From assembly GCA_029378245.1 (NCBI GenBank), contig JARKIF010000014.1, forward strand, positions 1,178,001 to 1,242,000: a stretch of DNA of 64,000 bases, in the 5' to 3' direction. The DNA comes from Roridomyces roridus (lineage: Eukaryota; Basidiomycota; Agaricomycetes; Agaricales; Mycenaceae). The notes under the pieces were generated by a model. It made no database searches. It worked only from the letters and a program-made list of their open reading frames with translations, and was not told where the DNA came from. A program made the position numbers and the translations under genes. The first letter of the stretch is position 1. Each line of letters opens with the position of its first letter. Positions 1 to 12,201 of this stretch are shown here, piece after piece.

Positions 1-3000
1 GTATCGCGTCGTTGATTGAGGTGGAGCACAAGCGGAACGGGGATGGGATGCTCAAGGAACCGCCTACGGGTCATTCCTCACGGACGAGTGAGGCGACACT
101 GAATATGGGCTACGACTATGACGAGGACATCGAATCATCGCAGGACAAGCCGCGCAGCCAGAATCACCCCTTGGTTATGCTCGTCCAGGCGATCCCCTTT
201 GTCTTCTTCTATCCCCTCAAGACCGCATTGACTTGTACAGTACCACCAACCAGTTAATTCTCCGTTATTGACCTCTTCCAGGGACGACCCTTCTCCTCAT
301 GCTTGCCATGTTTGGGCCTTTCATTGATGGGACTTTCTGGGAGCGGATTGGATCTCTCCTCGCCTCCATCGTTGTCGCACGGCTTGTTTGTGAGTTCACT
401 GGTAACCGTTACCCGCAGGTTCTGATTCTTTAGCTCGCATCCTCGCCCCTATCACTGCCATCTTGTTCAAATGGCTCGTCATCGGCAAGTACAAGCCGGG
501 GACGTATCGTTTGTGGTCGGTCTACTATTTGCGCTGGTGGCTCGTCAATCACAGCCTTCGGATTGCTGGCCGCGGTATCTTCGCCATGCACCCCTCACTG
601 GAGATCCTCTACTACCGCCTGCTTGGTGCGCACGTCGGCCGCAATGTCAGCATCGCGAAAGGAGCCAAGCTTGGCGAATACGATTTGCTGACCTTCCGCG
701 ATGACTGCCGCGTTGATACCGCCTCATACGCGGGTTCTGCGTGGAGAGGGAGGGCTATTTCCGCTTGGACAATATCGTCATCGGGGAGAAGGCTGTCGTC
801 AATACATTCACCCAGATCTCTCCCGGCGCCAAGATCCCTGCAAGCTCGGTATATGGTCCCCATGCTTCATATCGCAGTGATCCCTCTCCTCGGTCGTACG
901 CCGCTTTCAATCGAACGCTCATCGACGAGCCGAGCTTTTGGCTCAAGCTGTTCATCGCGTGGCCCGTGATACTGCTCGTCCTTTTCGTGACATGTGCGCT
1001 CCTCGATTTCGACCCATATTCCTTTCTTATTTTCCCCCAGATATACCGTGGTTCATTGCGCTCTGGCTCATGATCAATGAAGTCTCGATTGTAACCAACC
1101 AGTTGAACACGCTCGAGTCGGTCGTCATTTGGTTTTCGTCGCCCAAGCGAGTTTTGTTTCATGCACTTTCCCGGGTTATACGTGCTGTGGATCACACCTA
1201 TCCTCCACCTCATCCTCGCCATCATCGTCAAACGCACCTTTGGCTTGAACAAAGAGCGGACGACCGCTGAAGCTTCGCAGTTGGTCTTGCTGCGACGATA
1301 TATCAACTCGACGTTACTTTCAAAGGCCCATCTGAAAGCGGCGTTCTCCGTCCTGGGAACCCATTACGAGGTTGTTTCGGTCTGTGTTTTACTTCCGTTG
1401 GGAGAAGTTGGTTCTGAGGTTATTCTAGGTCGTATACCGGTGCATGGGGGCCAAGATTGGCAAGCGTGTGTATTGGCCTGGCTCTGGGATCTACTGCCTC
1501 GATCCGGAATTGTTGGAAATTGGCAACGACGTCGTGTTTGGTTCGCGGAGTGAAATCTTCACCACGGACCGGATCGGTACGGCCCGTGTAACTGTTGGCG
1601 ATGGCGGTGAGTGTTTTTTCGTTTGCCAGTTGATCGTATCAGCTGATGACCTCATTAGCTATGATCGCCGACCGTGTCGTTCTTCTTCCTGGCTGCAAAG
1701 TGGGAAGAAGGACGGTGATGGGCTCCGGTGCTCTTGGCATGCGCGACACGGAATACAAAGATGGGTCTACGTGGTTGGGCACCGGTCAGCAGCGCACTTG
1801 CATCTGATGGCATCAGCATATTCATCATATCCTTCAGATTGCCTTGATGAAGGCCCTGCGTTCGGCAAAGAATATGATGATTCGGATACCACGACGCCTT
1901 TCGGACGCGCATTCTACAAAGGCGAAGCCAACTACTTTGTCTTCCCCTACGCCATGATTCTGGCCATTCACGTGATCGTCGCTACTTTGTCTGCGACCTA
2001 CTGGTCGATCAGCGCCGTGGCCGCTGCCCAGCTTCTCCGACTAGCTCACATCCACCAGATCCGGCATATGGTACACATCTTCAGCCCCGTCTGGTATCGC
2101 CCCGCAGTGATTTACTGCTTCATTGCCATCTGCTTCATCGTGGTTTTGAACATTCAGGCCCTTCTGTCCATCGTATGGGTGATTCTTCACGAAGTGGCTT
2201 ATCATTGGCCTACGACGAGATGGATCGTATGCATGGGACAAGAGCAGTTATTGTCAACGCTGGCAGCTTCACCTCGTCCTATCACGGTTCCTCTACAAGG
2301 GCTATGGTAATGGCGGGGTGCTTACTCCACTCACGGGCTCTGTCTATATCGTCTGGTACTTCCGCGCCTTGGGCGCCAAGATTGGCAAAAATTGCGGGAT
2401 CTACGTCGGTGGCAAGACCGGTCTGATGACTGAACCCGACTTGGTAACTGTGAGTTGTTTATCGCCTGCTCTTGTATTGCTCCCTGCTCATGTTGATCGC
2501 AGCTGGGTGACAACGTGTCTCTGGACGATTGTTCTGTGGTCGCCCATATTAATTCCCGGGGCAAATTCGCTCTCAACAGCTTGAAGATTGGGAACGGGTA
2601 AGTCGAATGTTTCAGGATATCGCGCCTTGGATTCTTATTGTATCTAGTTGCGCTTTGCGCTCCGGCTCGAGGCTGCTATCTGGAGCCTCCATGGAGGACA
2701 GCAGCATGCTGTGTGAACACACACTCTTGCCCTCCGGCGACGTCGCGGACAGCGGCGCCGTCTATTCCGGCTGGCCAGCTAAACAAATTGACGAAAACTG
2801 GCAACCAACTTACGAGGAGTCGCCTGGGATTCTATGTCCCATGTGCCGAGGCTTTCCCAGAGACATGACCGCCGCCTCATGCGGTCATGTCTTTTGCAGA
2901 TCGTGCGTTTCCGGTCTTTCTAGCTTTCTCGTGCTCAACTTTTCGCAGGTGCATCACAGAAACATTACAGACGCGCAGCAAATGCCCTGTTTGCACAGAG

Positions 3001-3051
3001 ACCATTCGAGTTCAGGATCTCACTCGCATCTATCCCTCCTTCGTTGTATGA
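1..3051 (+). CDS. NRPS-like enzyme, 3' part: carrier-domain end, membrane/left-handed beta-helix tail, C-terminal RING finger (5' partial, three frame breaks)
   Basis: The gene enters the window open. The first residues (IASLIEVEH) look like the last helix of an acyl-carrier domain. Then come hydrophobic segments and hexapeptide-type beta-helix stretches (LGAHVGRNVSIAKGAKLGEY, LGAKIGKNCGIYVGGKTG, SGSRLLSGASMEDSSMLCEH), typical of the C-terminus of fungal adenylate-forming NRPS-like proteins. Introns fit at 235-281, 390-433, 994-1040, 1371-1428, 1607-1658, 1785-1837, 2450-2502, 2598-2647 and 2903-2948. After the usual GWPA ending the same frame runs into a C3HC4 RING (CPMC, CGHVFC, CPVC) and stops at 3049-3051. 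Coding frame changes without a good intron near 722, 1160 and 2190, so the gene is damaged or the sequence has base errors. The adenylation domain lies outside, so the substrate is unknown. Family call firm; activity uncertain. Confidence 0.8.
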
Positions 3052-3954
3052 AAAATCTGACCTACTTACAATCCTTCACCGATGTATCGAGTACTTACAT
3101 ACCCACGCAATACTATTTAGACTTGGTGGTCGCCTAGATGGCCACCAACACACGCATTTTTCATTTAGAATTTTGATAGTTCTTACGCGCCAATGACATT
3201 CGTTGTTACAAGCCAATTTTCTGCGTGCGTAAACCGCGCAATGCTGCAGTGCCAATTTGTTGGGAGTAACTCTTGTTCTCACGCCTTGGCGCACCCTCGG
3301 TCTCAGGCGGTCTCACGAACGGCGATGCACTCAAACAACGTCAGAGAGCGTCTTGAGCTCCAGTTCACACATAATCCGGTCCAATCAAGCCTAGGGGATT
3401 GTTTGGCTGACGTCCATCTTCCGGCGTCGGGGAGATGAATGAAGGCGCTCTACTTTCGGCGACCCACTGGGATTCACTGATTTCCTACCGCTGAGATACC
3501 TAGAATACTTCCTTCGGCATGGCTGGTTTCTCGTTGTTCACCGCTGGAAATCGACCATCTCAACTTTCCAAGTGTCTTGGCCATCAACGGACGAGGAGAG
3601 CCCATGGTAGAAAGTGACGCGTACATCCTCAGCTGCGTCGCCATCCGGTGATCTATTCTCACTCCCGTGGGACACGCTACGAGACAAAGATGCACGATTG
3701 TCCTTGTAAACCAACCTCTTCATCCATGGCCTCGTCCTCTCTGTGGCCTTTCTCGTCAATCATAGGGAATGCAAACAATCTACTCTACTTCGTTATGGAA
3801 TCCCGGGTCTACTTCCATCTCAACGCCGTCTTATTCGCACTCCTCCATTGCGCACGGAACCGGCAACCTGTGGGATTTGGAATATTTCACTTCGTGTGAC
3901 CGGACCGACAACGCTTAAATACCCAGGCCCAGTCTACCCCTGGTAAAACTCGAC
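3052..3954. other. Intergenic, no gene seen
   Basis: Only short ORFs without family features. An AT-rich TTAAATA stretch near 3915 could be the core promoter of the dioxygenase gene that starts at 3955. Confidence 0.6.
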
Positions 3955-5226
3955 ATGTCTGCAACCACCACTATCACCGAAACCGTACCCTCCCTCCACG
4001 TCAACGGAGGGGACACCACCAAAAAGGAGACGGCGGAGGAGGAATACCGCTATGCGCACCTGATGCCGGTGTACTCGAAAGACAAGTATCCTCCGCTGGA
4101 GCCCTTTGAGCACGTTGACCCCGGATCTCGCGCGCTGAATCACCCGAATCAACGCTCCTTCCTCGATAATGCCGAGGTCATCGAGCTGACTCCCGAATTG
4201 GGCTCCGATGTCCGGAACGTCAATCTCGCTACCCTCACGCCGGAACAGAAGGATGAGCTCTCGCTCGAGGTTGCGCGCCGTGGCGTTGTTGTATGTCTTT
4301 GGTCTTTTTTTTGCAGTGTATTTGACTGAAGAACGCGGTAGGTCTTCCGCAATCAACAGGATTTCATCGACCGCGGTGCCGGATTCTACACGGAATGGGG
4401 GAGACACTTTGGCCGCTTGCATATTCACCCCACCAGTGGACACCCCGAGGGACATCCCGAGGTCCATCTCGTTTACAAGTACGTTTACTGAATATCTTCA
4501 ATCTTTTCCTCACAATCTACGTAGGGATGCCAACTCGCGTTTCGCCACCGACGGTCTCACCACCACCGTTTGGCATTCCGGTACGACCTCTCATCTTCCT
4601 TCCCACGTCCTTGCTCAACCACTACAGACTTTTCCTTCGAGCTGCAGCCCCCCGGCCTGACCACATTCTTCCTCCTCTCCCAGCCCAAATCCGGCGGCGA
4701 CACCCTCTACTCCTCGCAGGTCCTCAACTTCCGCAAACTCTCCCCAATCATGCAAGACTTCCTCCGCACCCTCAAAGCGACCCACTCGGGCTTTGACAGC
4801 CTTCGCTCAACGAAAGGCGGAGTCCTCCGACGGGACCCAATCGAATCCATCCATCCCGTCGTCCGCCGGCACCCCGTCACAGGCGAGGAGGCGCTCTACG
4901 TCAATAAGCAATTCACACGACGCATCGTCGGGATGAAAAAGGAGGAATCGGATCTCTTGCTCAACTTTTTGTACGACCATATCGCAAAGAGCGGAGACCA
5001 CCAGGCGAGAATCAAATGGGAGCCAATGTCCATGGTGCTTTGGGACAATCGTGTCACTGGTGAGCGCCGTAATGCACTCGGGTTTAGATTCTCATGCTAA
5101 TTTCTCGCAGCCCACTCGGCCATCTCGGACTATGGTCATCTCAAGGCTCGCCGCCACGGTGCGCGGATCACTCCTCAGGCAGAGCGCCCCATTCCCGCCC
5201 TTGCGACCATGAAGATGGACGATTGA
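3955..5226 (+). CDS. TauD/TfdA-type alpha-ketoglutarate-dependent dioxygenase (sulfonate/taurine dioxygenase-like)
   Basis: Five exons (3955-4290, 4342-4478, 4525-4580, 4628-5059, 5111-5226) join in frame to a 358-residue protein, normal for the family. The Fe(II) facial triad is visible: HxD in VWHSD (start of the fourth exon) and the distal His in VTAHSAISDYG, followed by arginines (KARRHGARIT) that would hold 2-oxoglutarate. Family members oxidise taurine, alkyl sulfonates or related acids to release sulfite; yeast JLP1 is the best-known relative. No signal peptide, so probably cytosolic. Starts at the first ATG after a short AT-rich element. Substrate cannot be deduced from sequence. Confidence 0.92.
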
Positions 5227-5606
5227 AAAGAGAGAAAAAATCACCATCTTGTACATATGCGCCTTGTAACCTTAGTCCCGAAATGCCAATCTCGCGTAAT
5301 GATTTCTTGGCACCATACAACCCAAAAAAAAAGATTACACGCACGCCGCATCCACGGTAGAATACGGCAGTGTCCACAACACAAGATATAAAAAAAAGTA
5401 TAAAAAAACCGGATACAATAGTGTGAAGCTGTAGAAGTGTATGATGTATCCGTGTAGATGGGTATGAGGGGGCGCTGGGGAGGAGGGGAGGAAGCAACAA
5501 GTACACGAGACACGCCCAGCACGTTCGGCAAGAAGGATAAGGTTAAACCTACGCCCGAAGCAGTACGAGGCAAGGAAGACAAGAAAAAAGCAAGGCAGCG
5601 TTGCAT
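5227..5606. other. Convergent intergenic spacer
   Basis: The 3' ends of the dioxygenase (plus) and the membrane protein (minus) meet here. A-rich runs (around 5330-5410) are consistent with 3' processing signals. No gene seen. Confidence 0.6.
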
Positions 5607-6850
5607 TTACATGCCGCCGTAAGCGTCGTCTGCGTGCTGGTTTTGGTAATAATCCTGCTGGTGACCAAGGTCCTGGGCGTGCATTCCGGGGGTGACAACA
5701 ACATGCTCGTCACCTGGGTACGCGTAGTCACCGTGCTGGGCCTCGTGTTCGTACGTTTGGCCGAATGTGTACTGCTGACGGGGTTGGATGGGATGGTGCA
5801 CGGGGTATTGTTGCTCGGATTGAGCGTAGTCATCGGTGTAGTGCTGCTGCTCATCGCTGTGACCGTGACTGCTGCTGTTATACGCTCCTGCGCCCGCCAT
5901 TCCGGCGTCGGCCACGCTACCAATGGAGGGGGCGATATTGTGCCGGTTGAGCTGACGCTCGATCATGGTGGGAGGGCGGGGGTTGAAGGGATCTGCCTTG
6001 TCGTCGACCATCACGGCCGACTTGCGGAACGTCACAGGGTCAAAATGATCATCCCTAGAGCGTCTCCGGCGCTGCGGATAATGAGTAACTTGAACTGCAG
6101 GGACAACAAGCAAACTTACGAGGAAGAACATGATGACGTAAAAGAGGATCGCAACGCCCGCAATGCCACCAGCGATTCCACCGACGACAGCGCCCACATT
6201 GACATGGCTCGCGCCAGAGACGGGGGTGGCCGATGCAGAGACGGTGGTGCCCGCGGGAGCAGTGGTCTGCAGTCTGCCACCGGTCGCAAGGGTCGCGCTA
6301 TTCGTGTTTAGAGTATTCTTGGCCTGGGGTATGTCAGGGGCCTGAACAAGAGCATTGACGGGTCCATACCGCAGTGGGAGTGGTCTTGGCGCTCGTCGGG
6401 GTCGAAGACGGACTGACGGCGACACTGAGAGACGACGCGGACGCGGACGAGGACGAGCTGGCAGAGGTGCTGGTCGTGCTGGTGCTGGTCGGAGAGCTCG
6501 ATGTGGTTGTGATTTTGCTGCTGGTCGTCGTGCTGGAGGAAGAGGGGGCAGGGGTGCTGCTGGGGATGGTTGTGGTGGTGCTGCTGCTCTGGGAAGAGGG
6601 CGTGGGCTGTTGCTTCGACCCTCCACCGGATTCTGAGGCGGGAGGCGTGGGAGCAGCCGAGTTGCTCGCTGATGGCTAGTGAGAACGAAAAGAGGGAGGT
6701 TGGAAGCTCAGACTGACCAGGAGGTGAAGGGTTGCTCTGGTCGCTGCTGCCGTTGCTGCCTTCGTCGCCGGTGTCGCCGTTGCTGCCATTCGTACCAGGA
6801 GGGAAAGAGATAATGGCCCTCCTGATACGGCGGTGGTCGGAGAGAGGCAT
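5607..6850 (-). CDS. Single-pass membrane protein with Ser/Thr-rich ectodomain and C-terminal DAYGGM tail
   Basis: Starts at 6850 and has four exons. Intron boundaries fit a CATCAG acceptor near 6670, GTATGG...CCCCAG near 6325-6370 and GTAAGT...CCGCAG near 6070-6117. Order of parts: short basic N-terminus (DHRRIRR) without a classic signal peptide, Gly/Asn patch, long Ser/Thr/Pro stalk likely O-glycosylated, one helix (VGAVVGGIAGGIAGVAILFY), an RRRRSRDD stop-transfer, then a ~200-residue Gln/Tyr/His-rich tail ending DAYGGM. The same layout, the intron just after the helix, and a matching DAYGGI end occur in the gene at 25987-27758, so the two are paralogues. Layout resembles fungal wall-stress sensor or SKG6-like proteins, but no named domain can be proven. 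Confidence 0.8.
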
Positions 6851-7017
6851 TGTAGGGAAGGAGTGTAGGGATAAAAAGGAATGTGGTGGCCGAGCTCGCT
6901 GTGGGCTACGACGACGAGGAGGCGTCAGGGTCGTGGAGAGGAAGGAGATTCAAGGCCGCAATCACTGGGACAAATAAACAACCGCGTTGTTGCAACTGTT
7001 TCATTTCACTCTCTTAA

Positions 7018-8661
7018 ATGCAAACTCAGGACATCTATCGTTTCAGGAAACAACGTGGAGTGAATCTTGGTGGGCAACTCAGTGTCTTTGTCTTTCAGTA
7101 CGCGCGAGCTCCTCGCAGGATCTTGGTTTGTGCTTGAACGGTGGATAACGGACCGCCCTTTCCGTCACGCCGCGCCACCAGCCAAGAGCGACCTCGATGT
7201 CGCCAACGGCCGTGACGCTGCCTCCATCCTCAATGAACACTACGCCTCCTGGATTACTGACCTCGATTTTGCATGGCTTGCAAGCCGTGGGTTCACAACT
7301 GTTCGCATCCCAATCGGATACTATCATCTGTGTGGAGTCGACGCATCCGTCATTGCCGGCACAGATTTCGCCCAGTTCACGGAAGTTTTCAGGGGAGCGT
7401 GGGCTCGTCTTGTTGCAGCAATTGAGACTGCCGGTCGTTTTGGATTGGGTGTCCTGATTGGTTCGTATACAGTCTGCAAGAGGTACTCATTAATCTTTTT
7501 GAAAAGATTTGCACGCCGCGCCAGGGAAGCAAAATGACGACGCACACTCTGGGACATCTCATCCCGCGGCCTTTTTCACTGACCGCAAACACCGCGTGCA
7601 CACAATCCATGTCTTGCGTACACTGGTCACCCACCTGAAAGCTCACGCGCCTCCGCTGGTCAACATCATCGGAATTGAGCTCCTGAATGAACCCCATCCA
7701 TCTTCAGACGCAGATCTCAAGACCTGGTTTTCTGCCGCCATCAAAGATCTCGCGGCAGTCGACCCAAGTCTCCCTATTTATCTGTCCGACTGTTGGAAGA
7801 CAGAACAGTATGCCGAGTACATCAAGACCACTGCTTCACAAACACATAATCTACTCGCCCTCGACCACCACCTCTACCGCTGTTTCACCTCGGACGACAT
7901 ATCGACTCCCGCTTCCGCTCACGCACACACCTTGACAGACCCGAATGCAACCACCCCGCGCCTTTTCGCACGCATCGCAGAGACGCTCGACGAAGTTGGA
8001 GCAGGCCTCGTCATCGGCGAGTGGTCCGGTGCCCTCAACCCGGGCTCCCTCACCGGCTCCGAAAATGAAACGGCGAATTATGTCGCAGCACAACTGCAGT
8101 TATTCGAGACCCATTGTGCAGGCCATTTTTTCTGGACATACAAGAAGCAACACGGTCCTGATCGCGGATGGAGTCTCCGTGATGCTATCGAGGGCGGCGT
8201 CTACCCGTCCAAATTGGGTCTTTGGCCAACGACAAGCGTCAATGGTGATCAAGCGCGGCGGACCCACGCGCGGAACGCGCTGAGCGATAAAGCTTACGGT
8301 ATGACCTTGTTTTTCGCACCTGCCAGTCTTTGGTAATCTTCTCAGGCGAGCACGTCGCCTACTGGTCCAAATTTCGTGGCAAATACAACCACGAGCGTTT
8401 CGCAGAGGCGTTTACGATAGGCTGGGACGACGCCTACCTGTTTTTCACATCCCATGTAGGCGGCTCGGCCATATCCGAGCTTGGGTTCGTCGCCGCGTGG
8501 GCCAGGACGAAGACAGACGATCATGGGTCGAGCTTTTGGGAATTCCGTATGAAACCTCTCCTCTCCCACATTCGAAAACTCATCCAGAAAAAGGACATGG
8601 ATTCCAACAAGGTGTCACCTGTGCTCGGAGTGATTTTGCTGAAAATTATTGCATTCCGTGA
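7018..8661 (+). CDS. GH5 family exo-beta-1,3-glucanase-like glycoside hydrolase
   Basis: Exons 7018-7069, 7119-7460, 7507-8298, 8346-8546 and 8588-8661 give 486 residues in frame. The N-terminus YRFRKQRGVNLGSWFVLERW is the typical opening of basidiomycete GH5_9-type glucanases. Catalytic acid/base Glu is in IELLNEPHP and the nucleophile in VIGEWSGAL; RIPIGYYHL and HHLYRCF are further GH5 landmarks. The last exon gives HGFQQGV, again normal for this group. These enzymes trim beta-1,3-glucan in the fungal wall. I see no signal peptide, as in some intracellular or unconventionally exported members. The start at 7018 was chosen because it keeps the RGVNLG motif, which a later ATG would lose. Confidence 0.93.
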
Positions 8662-8989
8662 TCCATGTAGTGGTATATGATACATTCTCTCAAGGGCTCA
8701 TATGATGCAGTTCTGTTCCTTGTGAATCCTCACCAGCTTCCTCATCAATGACCCACACATCCCGGTCCGCAAGTGCCTTGTCTACGATGTGAGAATGCCG
8801 CCGCAGGATCTGCGTTTCAGTTGGAAGTGCTCTACGGCGCAAGTCTAGAATTCTATTTTTCACTGCGTTTCAGCACGCGGCGGAATCGGTCAATGAGAAT
8901 ATGACGCACAATCGGCAGGCTATCAAGTTGGATAAGATGAGGACACATGGCAGACCGACGCCATTGTGGAACAGCTCTGGGCTGTTGAT

Positions 8990-10045
8990 CTAGTCAGTCG
9001 GCCGCGTGTCAATGGAGGTGCGGACAGACCTGAAGAATATGCCGAGAGCGACGGCGTGCACCGTCAAAACAGCGAGCCAAGCAGCGAGACCTTGGGTGAT
9101 GAAGATTCTTCCAAGGGAGCCTCGGATACTATGTGCTCGCAGACAATACTACGGTCGAGTCAGTTGCTGAATGAAGATGAAGACATCCATGAGGCCTCAC
9201 AATAGCAATAAATAATAGAGAGATTAAATCCATCCCCGAAGACGCGGCCTTGTAAAGTATAAAGTTCATGCACAGAAGAACAAGGAAAGGACGGACGATG
9301 GAAGCCTGCATAAGTTCAGCCATTTATTCACATCTGCGGCGCCGAACCAACTCACTATCAAACGGTTGCCTCCGTCGACGGCGTAATCCGGGAAACACCC
9401 AGTGCCGCCTGGTAAAAATTCGTACACGACATCAGGCAGACGCGGAACGTTGGTGCAAAAGAACCAAATGTCGACTGAAACAAGTCCCGCGTAGCAAAGG
9501 AGCAGGAATGCAAGGACCTTTGGGTTGCGGCCCGTGAATGCATACGACCGTATCAACATCACTCCCGGAGGAAACAATTGCTGCACGACGTACAAATTAA
9601 CACGGCACAAACGTAAAAAAAAAAAAAGAAACGCACCATAGGGAAGAGACAGATGCTAGCCGCCTGTGTCCATGTAGAGCAGACCTGACCGCTGTGGTCG
9701 CCGCCGTAGGCGTAAATGATAAAGGGCCACAGAATCAAGGGGTAATAACGGCAGAGAAGATATGCCATCTTGACAGAAGTCCATCGCGAGCCCGCGTGTA
9801 TCTTTTCCGAGAGGATCGTAAGAGCGTATCGAACGAGACATTGAGGCAGACATACCAGCTCGATCTCGGTGGGTAAACTGCAGAATCATCGTGATGAGCC
9901 GGGTCCAGAGAACAAGAAAGACCGAGGACGCGTACGTTTCCAGCCATTCGGAGACGGCCACAGCGTACATGGCAAAGACGGTACTCCTGGTGATGTGTAT
10001 TGTCTCCAAGGATGGTATGACATCGGCGGCGACGAAGTTGGACAT
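8990..10045 (-). CDS. DUF6533-type multi-pass membrane protein
   Basis: Starts at 10045. Introns with GTACGC, GTATGT, GTGCGT and GTGAGT donors join the segments SEWLET / LPTEIEL / RWTSVKMAYLLCRYYPL / LFPPGVMLIRSYAFTGRN / LAFLLLCYAGLVSVDIWFF. The E-x-E-L ... W ... K ... L-x-R-Y-Y-P pattern followed by a RAYAFTGR-like loop is characteristic of the large basidiomycete DUF6533 family of about seven helices, whose role is unknown. The C-terminal exon (GRIFITQGLAAWLAVLTVHA, stop at 8990) supplies a last helix; the junction before it, with a TAG acceptor near 9138, is the least certain part. Convergent with the GH5 gene. Confidence 0.72.
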
Positions 10046-10910
10046 GGCAGGGCATAAGAGGCACGCCGTAGAGAGTGGACGGCGGGGTGGGTGGGTGGTT
10101 CACCTGGGCCGTCGGACATATATAACGAATACGCCGCACCGCTGCCAAAGGACCGAATTTAGAGAGAGTCGCCGTTTAATGAATCTCTCGGAAGCTATCA
10201 AAGTTGCGAAATCCTTTAGATAATTTTCCGGGATGCTTCCCACGCCTCTTCAGCGTCCAGTCCATGCAACCTGCAAGGTGTCAACGAGTCTCTCCGAGCG
10301 CCGTGTGATCAGTGGTTCAAGAGGTCGAATGCAGTAACAAGTTGGAAAGCATGTTCACAAGCGAGTCCCCGATCACTTATTTTTGCCCTAAACGGACAAA
10401 GTGACTTGGGCCGAAACATCGCTAGCACCTCCCGCCATCCGCAGTTAACCTAAATCTATATCCAGTAATCCATCAGACATGTTGGTGGCGGCGGTGGAAG
10501 TGAAAAACCAGGTGCATCACCGATTATGCGGCCCATGGAATCTTTGATTGCTGCACGAGGCCCAGCGCTGACAGCCATGAAGGAAACCATGAGGTGCAAG
10601 TAATTATTGGGAATAACGAGGAACGGAGACCAGCTGACTCGCTCAGAGATGAACAGGGCGAATGAGGGGCGGGATCGGCAGAAAAAGTGGTTTCGGCCCG
10701 ATAGAGTAACGAAAGTCCTAGTGTCGAGCTGCATTCTCGCTGTCGCAGAACCTCCGACGAGTCATGACGACATCCAAGGTCTAGACCCCTAGACGAGAAA
10801 AGAAACGGGTTGTCAAGAAGAGGTAGGAAGATGTGACAGACGATGAGTGTATTGGGTAAGTACAAGTGCTTACTTACAACCTCATACAAATTCCTTCGGT
10901 TCCCTCAGTA
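10046..10910. other. Intergenic, no gene supported
   Basis: Two overlapping minus-strand ORFs at 10456-10889 are open for 90-120 codons but show no domain, splice pattern or start context I trust. The interval holds the 3' end of lipase A and the upstream region of the DUF6533 gene. Confidence 0.5.
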
Positions 10911-12201
10911 TTAGCACCCCATCGTCACTTGGTTGTATGGACCTTGACGAAGTGGTAAGATATCGCGACACGAATAATAAAATGGTACCATTGTGATTTG
11001 CAAGGTTGCCCTGGAGGAACGTCGGCACATCGCCAGTGGAGCAAAGTGTACTGTTCAAGTCCATGCCTATACGAGATTTGAATGAGCATTACAAAACAGA
11101 ACATTTTGTCTGCCAAGCACATACCAGGACACATATTCCACGAACCGTTATCCTGCCAAGGGTGAGCATGTCACTGTGAACCGCGGAGATGAGGAAATGA
11201 GTACGTTGATATGAATTTCGCCCGTCGGATGGTGGAACCCGAGAATCACTCCTATGGAAATATATGAGATTGAGATGAATCTGAGCAAACAGCGGCGAAC
11301 GAACCTGGGATAATGGGAACAAAGTCCTCCCTAGGCAATGTGTCAGACTAGGGGCTACGACGGATTATGTAGTGCACTTGTTGTTGATGTGCGTGATCGT
11401 GTTGCCCGTGCTTGCAAAGGTCGCAAAGGCCAAGTTACCAACGCGAGGCAAGCCAAAGAAAATGCTGCTGAAAGTGACGCCAGTGATGTGGAGAGGGAGG
11501 TAGACCGAATCGAGGAGACCAATCGCCCCGCCTACAATGTGTCGGGATTTTATTTCCGCGCCATGTTTCCACTCACCAAGACTGTGTCCGACGATGGTCA
11601 CTTTTTTGAGTCCAGAAGACGAAAGCGCCGACTGGACAGCGGCGAGCACCTGCGTCGCCGTCTGTGCCTGCTCGTTTGCAAACCCACTGTGAGCCTGAAT
11701 GCCGGAGGGCAAACCAGGAAACAGCGTCGAGTTCAAATTCTCGAAGCCAACGTTGCCATCTGTGACGACAGACAGACTGAAGCGATTGAATCTTCAGACA
11801 CGTTTTTTGGTGTGTTGATTTGCTTACATTTGACTCGGGTCCGTGCCTTGGTGTGCTACAATGACCGTGCCCAGAGCCTTGTCCACTCCAACATACCAGA
11901 ACTGTATCGCATTGCCATCGCCGCCGGAAGCCACCGGTTGGAATCCTGGGTTGGCGTCGCAATTGGCTGGAATGAAAATGAGGAACCTTCTCTATGTAAG
12001 CCAAAACTAAATCGTACCTCCACAGTTCCATGCCAGAGTTGTGGCGGGGCTGCAGTATCCCGCGGAAGCGTACCACTCGTACGGCGTGAACGCGTCAATC
12101 TGAGCCTGTGTCAAATTGGTTATCGACTGACGCGGCAGCAGCGACGGCGCAGCTGCAGCGAGCGACGCGAGAGCGAGGACAACCGCAGAGAGGAGAGCCA
12201 T
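10911..12201 (-). CDS. Secreted class 3 lipase, copy A
   Basis: ATG at 12201 (an upstream GTG in frame is not a start). A hydrophobic signal peptide (ALLSAVVLALASLAAAAPS) is followed by PRQ, a plausible processing point. Eight introns fit. The nucleophile elbow is VTIVGHSLGG, interrupted by an intron just after GHSLG; the Asp is in INNKEDFVPIIPG and the His in GFHHPTGEIHI, giving the Ser-Asp-His triad of fungal triacylglycerol lipases (Rhizomucor type). C-terminal cysteines (MCPG, TLCSTGDVP) likely form disulfides. The end NGPYNQVTMGC matches copy B, supporting the last intron. Reading frame appears intact. One of five paralogues in the window. Confidence 0.9.

Noticed and set aside
5601..6311. 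236-codon plus-strand ORF
   Set aside because: Antisense shadow of the membrane protein; the minus strand has coherent exons, a helix and a tail shared with a paralogue.
10456..10889. Minus-strand ORFs as a second DUF6533 gene
   Set aside because: Some hydrophobic stretches but none of the RYYP or AFTGR signatures seen in the neighbouring gene.
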